NCBI GenBank assembly: GCA_017470045.1
Contig: JAFUFG010000231.1
Location: 1 to 9,270 of the forward strand
From: Bacilli bacterium
GTDB lineage: Bacteria > Bacillota_I > Bacilli_A > RF39 > UBA660
Direction of reading: 5' to 3'
DNA length: 9,270 bases
Both the position numbers and the translations under genes were made by a program. Shown in pieces: positions 6,878-9,270 of this stretch; position 1 is the stretch's first letter; each line of letters starts with the position of its first letter. The notes below the pieces were generated by a model. It was not told the DNA's origin. It was given only the letters and a program-made list of their open reading frames with translations, and searched no databases.

Positions 6878-7262
6878 CTTTAAATAAATTTTTATAATAT
6901 TTTAATACAAGAAGTATAATTAATGTCATAATTATACTCTCAATTATAAAGCCTAATCCAATCAAACACCCAAGAGATGCTATACACCACATTAAAATAG
7001 CAGTTGTAATATTAGCAATTTTATCAGAATCTTTCTTAATCATAAGACCTGCACCAATAAATCCAACACCAGATACTACTTGTGCAACAACTCTAGAAGG
7101 ATCTCCACCAATTCTAGTAGAGATATAAGAAAAGATAAACGCACCAAGCATTATTAATGTTACTGAACGAACTCCAACAATGCCGTGCGTTTTCTGTCTT
7201 TCTTTTCCTATCAATACTCCTGATACAAGTAATATGATAAGACTAAAAATAAATTTAAACAT
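6867..7262 (-). CDS. MgtC/SapB-family inner-membrane protein
   Basis: This 131-residue, very hydrophobic protein has about four membrane segments: residues 3-19, 32-49, 60-77 and 85-122 (probably two helices). Family hallmarks are VLIGKERQ near the first helix, GVRSVTLIMLGA, DPSRVVAQVVSGVGFIGAG and ITTAILMWCIASLGCLIGLG. It matches the conserved N-terminal membrane domain of MgtC and ends right after it, without the soluble C-terminal domain of Salmonella MgtC. MgtC of Salmonella binds the F1Fo ATP synthase and supports growth in low magnesium and in macrophages. Transferring that role to a phage protein is speculation; an effect on host membrane energetics or magnesium homeostasis is possible. 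The single Trp codon is TGG. It overlaps the genes on both sides by 8 and 11 bases. Family assignment is confident, function is not. Confidence 0.87.
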   Translation of the reverse strand: MFKFIFSLIILLVSGVLIGKERQKTHGIVGVRSVTLIMLGAFIFSYISTRIGGDPSRVVAQVVSGVGFIGAGLMIKKDSDKIANITTAILMWCIASLGCLIGLGFIIESIIMTLIILLVLKYYKNLFKDGN

Positions 7263-7992
7263 TTTTTATAATCTCTAATTGCAATGGAAGATATACTTGT
7301 TTATACTGTTCGTCAACTAAACTAACATTGTATACACTAGTAGTTCCTAGGAACTCCTCCTCATGATTTGCACTGTGAAGATGTCCATGAAGATTATATT
7401 TAGGTGTTTTCTCTAGGATTGCATCTCTTAAGGGTTCATTTCCTATATGATAGGGTGTTTTGCCCCAAGCATCCCATCCAAAACATAAATCAGAAGTACC
7501 ATATGGAGCATCATGAGTAAGAAGAATATCAACATTTTCTGGAATTTGAGAGTACGTTTCTCTTAAGGCATCATCGTTTTTCATAAATGCCCAATGTCCA
7601 AAGATTTTACACCATGGAGTACCATAGACTTTTATTCCTCTGAAATCGTATAATTCGTCTTCGAGATATATACATCTTCCATTAGTAGCATTTGTTACAT
7701 TTTCAGCAATTTTTCTTCTACCCTCTAATGCAAGATTTTCCCAACCGCACTCATGATTTCCTGCAATCCAAAGTACTTTACTATTTTCATCTTTAAATGG
7801 AAGTGCGTTAATCCAATTTACAAAAGAACCAGTAAACCAATATACTGTATCGGATAAATCTCTTTGACAATAAAGATTGACTAAATCACCCGCAAGCAAC
7901 ATTAAATCAAACTCTCTATCTATTACTGGATGCAATCCGTGTAAATCTGATAAAGCACATATGTCGTATTTATTTAATTTCTGAGAACACAT
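7255..7992 (-). CDS. Calcineurin-like metallophosphoesterase
   Basis: This 245-residue protein has all the metal-binding blocks of the calcineurin-like phosphoesterase fold in order. They are SDLHG (D16, H18), AGDLV (D36), AGNHE (N79, H80), LTHDAP (H160) and HGHLH (H204, H206). These bind a dinuclear metal centre that hydrolyses phosphomono- or diesters. The VYGTPWC stretch near residue 125 and the general layout recall the MPPED1/239AB-like branch, but the substrate cannot be read from sequence; a nucleotide, RNA or phosphoprotein is possible. The eight Trp codons are all TGG. The ATG lies inside the end of the chaperonin gene (23-base overlap), and the TAA stop lies inside the start of the MgtC-like gene (8-base overlap), so the genes are probably translationally coupled. 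Confidence 0.9.
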   Translation of the reverse strand: MCSQKLNKYDICALSDLHGLHPVIDREFDLMLLAGDLVNLYCQRDLSDTVYWFTGSFVNWINALPFKDENSKVLWIAGNHECGWENLALEGRRKIAENVTNATNGRCIYLEDELYDFRGIKVYGTPWCKIFGHWAFMKNDDALRETYSQIPENVDILLTHDAPYGTSDLCFGWDAWGKTPYHIGNEPLRDAILEKTPKYNLHGHLHSANHEEEFLGTTSVYNVSLVDEQYKQVYLPLQLEIIKNV

Positions 7993-9270
7993 CCTTTTCA
8001 GTTACTATACAATTTGTAGAAATAAACATATTTAATACATTGATTGCATTTTCAAATGCAAGTCTATCTGCTTTTGCAGGATTAACAATTCCAGAGTCCA
8101 AGAAATTTTCATATTTTTCTGTATCTGCGTTCCAAGATATATTGTCATTTGGATAAACTTTTTGTCCAATTTCTTTTGGATTATATCCAGCATTTTCAAC
8201 AATCCTATCAAATACAGAAGTTAAAGAATTTTTTACAATATCAATTCCAATTTGTTCATCTTTCAGTTCACTTACTGGCATTGATAAAAATGCTTTCATA
8301 AATGTAATTCCACCACCTGGAACAATTCCTTCTTCACAAGCTGCTCTTGTTGCACATACAGCGTCATCCACTCTATCCTTTTTTTCTCGCATTTCTAGTT
8401 CAGAAGTTGCACCAACCTTAATTGAACAAATTCCTCCAACTAAACGAGCAATACGTTCTTTATGAAATTTTATTAAAGTCTCTTCACCACTTTGTAAAGT
8501 TGATAAAAGTGTTTTAATTTCTGAAACTCTTTGTGCTATTAATTCAGCATTTCCAGAACCGTTTAAAATTGTAGTAGAGTCCTTGGTAATTACTACTTTA
8601 CCACATGAACCAAGCATTGATCCATCTACTTTTTGCAATTCTATGCCATTATCATAAGTTGCTAATTTTGCATTTGTAAGCAATGCTAAATCATCAAGAA
8701 CGTATTTTCTATAATCACCAAAAGAAGGAGCTTTAACTAAGCAACATTTAATATTTCCTTGAATGTGGTTTAATCGTAAGTTTTGAACAACTTCATCATC
8801 AAAATCTTGAGCAATAATTAACATTGCTCTACCATTTTTTGCACAATATTCTGCAGCAGGAAGAATCTCCCTAGTTAATTGTACTTTTTGATCCGTTATT
8901 AAAATTAATGGATTTTCAAGAACACATTCACCTTTAGATTTATCTGTAATGAACCAATGTGATTCAAATCCTCTATCAAATTGCATTCCATTGATTATTT
9001 CAATAGAAGTTTGATTATTTGCAGATTCTTCAACTGTAATTACACCATCTAATCCAACCTTTCTAAAGGCATCTGCAACAATTTTTCCAATATCTAAATC
9101 ATTGTTTGCAGAAATTGATGCAATTTTTTCTAGTTCCTCCCATTTAACTGGAATTGATGATTTTTCAATAGTATCTTTTACAAAATTTGCAGCTTTATCA
9201 ATACCTTTTTTTATTAAAGATAAATTATGTCCATCTATTGCCATATATGCATTAGAGACCATTTTATAAG
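7970..9270 (-). CDS. groL: GroEL-type chaperonin, C-terminal part (start lies beyond the right edge)
   Basis: This is a 60 kDa chaperonin subunit, an ATP-driven folding ring acting in the cytoplasm. The reading frame is open to the window edge. It aligns with E. coli GroEL from about residue 100, so roughly the first 100 residues, including the N-terminal ATP-binding loop, are missing from view. Visible landmarks are LIKKGIDKAA, GVITVEES, the apical-domain NGMQFDRGF, VKAPSFGDYRK, KVGATSELEMREKKDRVDDA (with the ATPase aspartate region), ATRAACEEG and the nucleotide-binding VPGGGI. The protein ends soon after the ISTNCIVTE segment and lacks the Gly-Gly-Met tail usual in bacterial GroEL. All three Trp codons are TGG, and the stop is TAA. 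It overlaps the next gene by 23 bases. Large phages such as EL and OBP are known to carry their own GroEL, and no GroES is visible here. The identification is firm; a phage origin follows from context. Confidence 0.93.
   Translation of the reverse strand, partial: YKMVSNAYMAIDGHNLSLIKKGIDKAANFVKDTIEKSSIPVKWEELEKIASISANNDLDIGKIVADAFRKVGLDGVITVEESANNQTSIEIINGMQFDRGFESHWFITDKSKGECVLENPLILITDQKVQLTREILPAAEYCAKNGRAMLIIAQDFDDEVVQNLRLNHIQGNIKCCLVKAPSFGDYRKYVLDDLALLTNAKLATYDNGIELQKVDGSMLGSCGKVVITKDSTTILNGSGNAELIAQRVSEIKTLLSTLQSGEETLIKFHKERIARLVGGICSIKVGATSELEMREKKDRVDDAVCATRAACEEGIVPGGGITFMKAFLSMPVSELKDEQIGIDIVKNSLTSVFDRIVENAGYNPKEIGQKVYPNDNISWNADTEKYENFLDSGIVNPAKADRLAFENAINVLNMFISTNCIVTEKDVFSEIK

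Noticed and set aside
1..9270. Mycoplasma or other code-4 bacterial chromosome
   Set aside because: Phage-type family B polymerase, dense overlapping small genes, group I introns in a polymerase and a Bacteroidota-type promoter fit a recoded phage better.

Overview
The window is AT-rich and very tightly packed. Every gene lies on the minus strand, so transcription runs from base 9270 toward base 1. The layout fits a large tailed bacteriophage genome that reads TGA as tryptophan. I count 23 in-frame TGA codons in the genes below base 6521. Many fall where tryptophan is expected, such as five of the six Trp codons of an RNase HI. Every complete gene stops at TAA or TAG and none at TGA. A family B replicative DNA polymerase, two group I introns, a GIY-YIG homing endonuclease and a promoter of the Bacteroidota type (TTTG-N19-TAnnTTTG) together suggest a crAss-like (Crassvirales) or related gut phage of a Bacteroidota host. 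That placement is inference.

Upstream block (9270 to about 6521): the C-terminal three quarters or so of a GroEL chaperonin (its start lies outside the window), a calcineurin-like metallophosphoesterase, an MgtC/SapB-family membrane protein and a small unrecognised phage protein. These four genes overlap end to start. They contain 13 tryptophans, all TGG, and no in-frame TGA.

Middle block (6521 to 4341): a 47-residue mini-gene, an HExxH metallopeptidase-like protein, RNase HI, one or two unrecognised proteins, a ferritin-like protein with an eroded metal site and a 103-residue unrecognised protein. From here on, several genes read correctly only with TGA as Trp.

Replication block (4335 to 1): an unrecognised 283-residue protein, the DNA polymerase (631 residues after splicing) and the first exon of an M20/M42-type metallopeptidase. 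A 1152-base group I intron splits the polymerase immediately before the motif C catalytic aspartate and carries a GIY-YIG endonuclease gene with its own promoter. A second group I intron splits the peptidase immediately after its HxD metal-site motif and runs off the left edge.

The downstream half looks like a replication module: polymerase, RNase H and associated small proteins. The upstream genes are host-manipulation or protein-folding accessories. Expression of the polymerase and peptidase depends on RNA splicing as well as on TGA decoding, so a standard code-11 gene caller would break the region into many short false ORFs.
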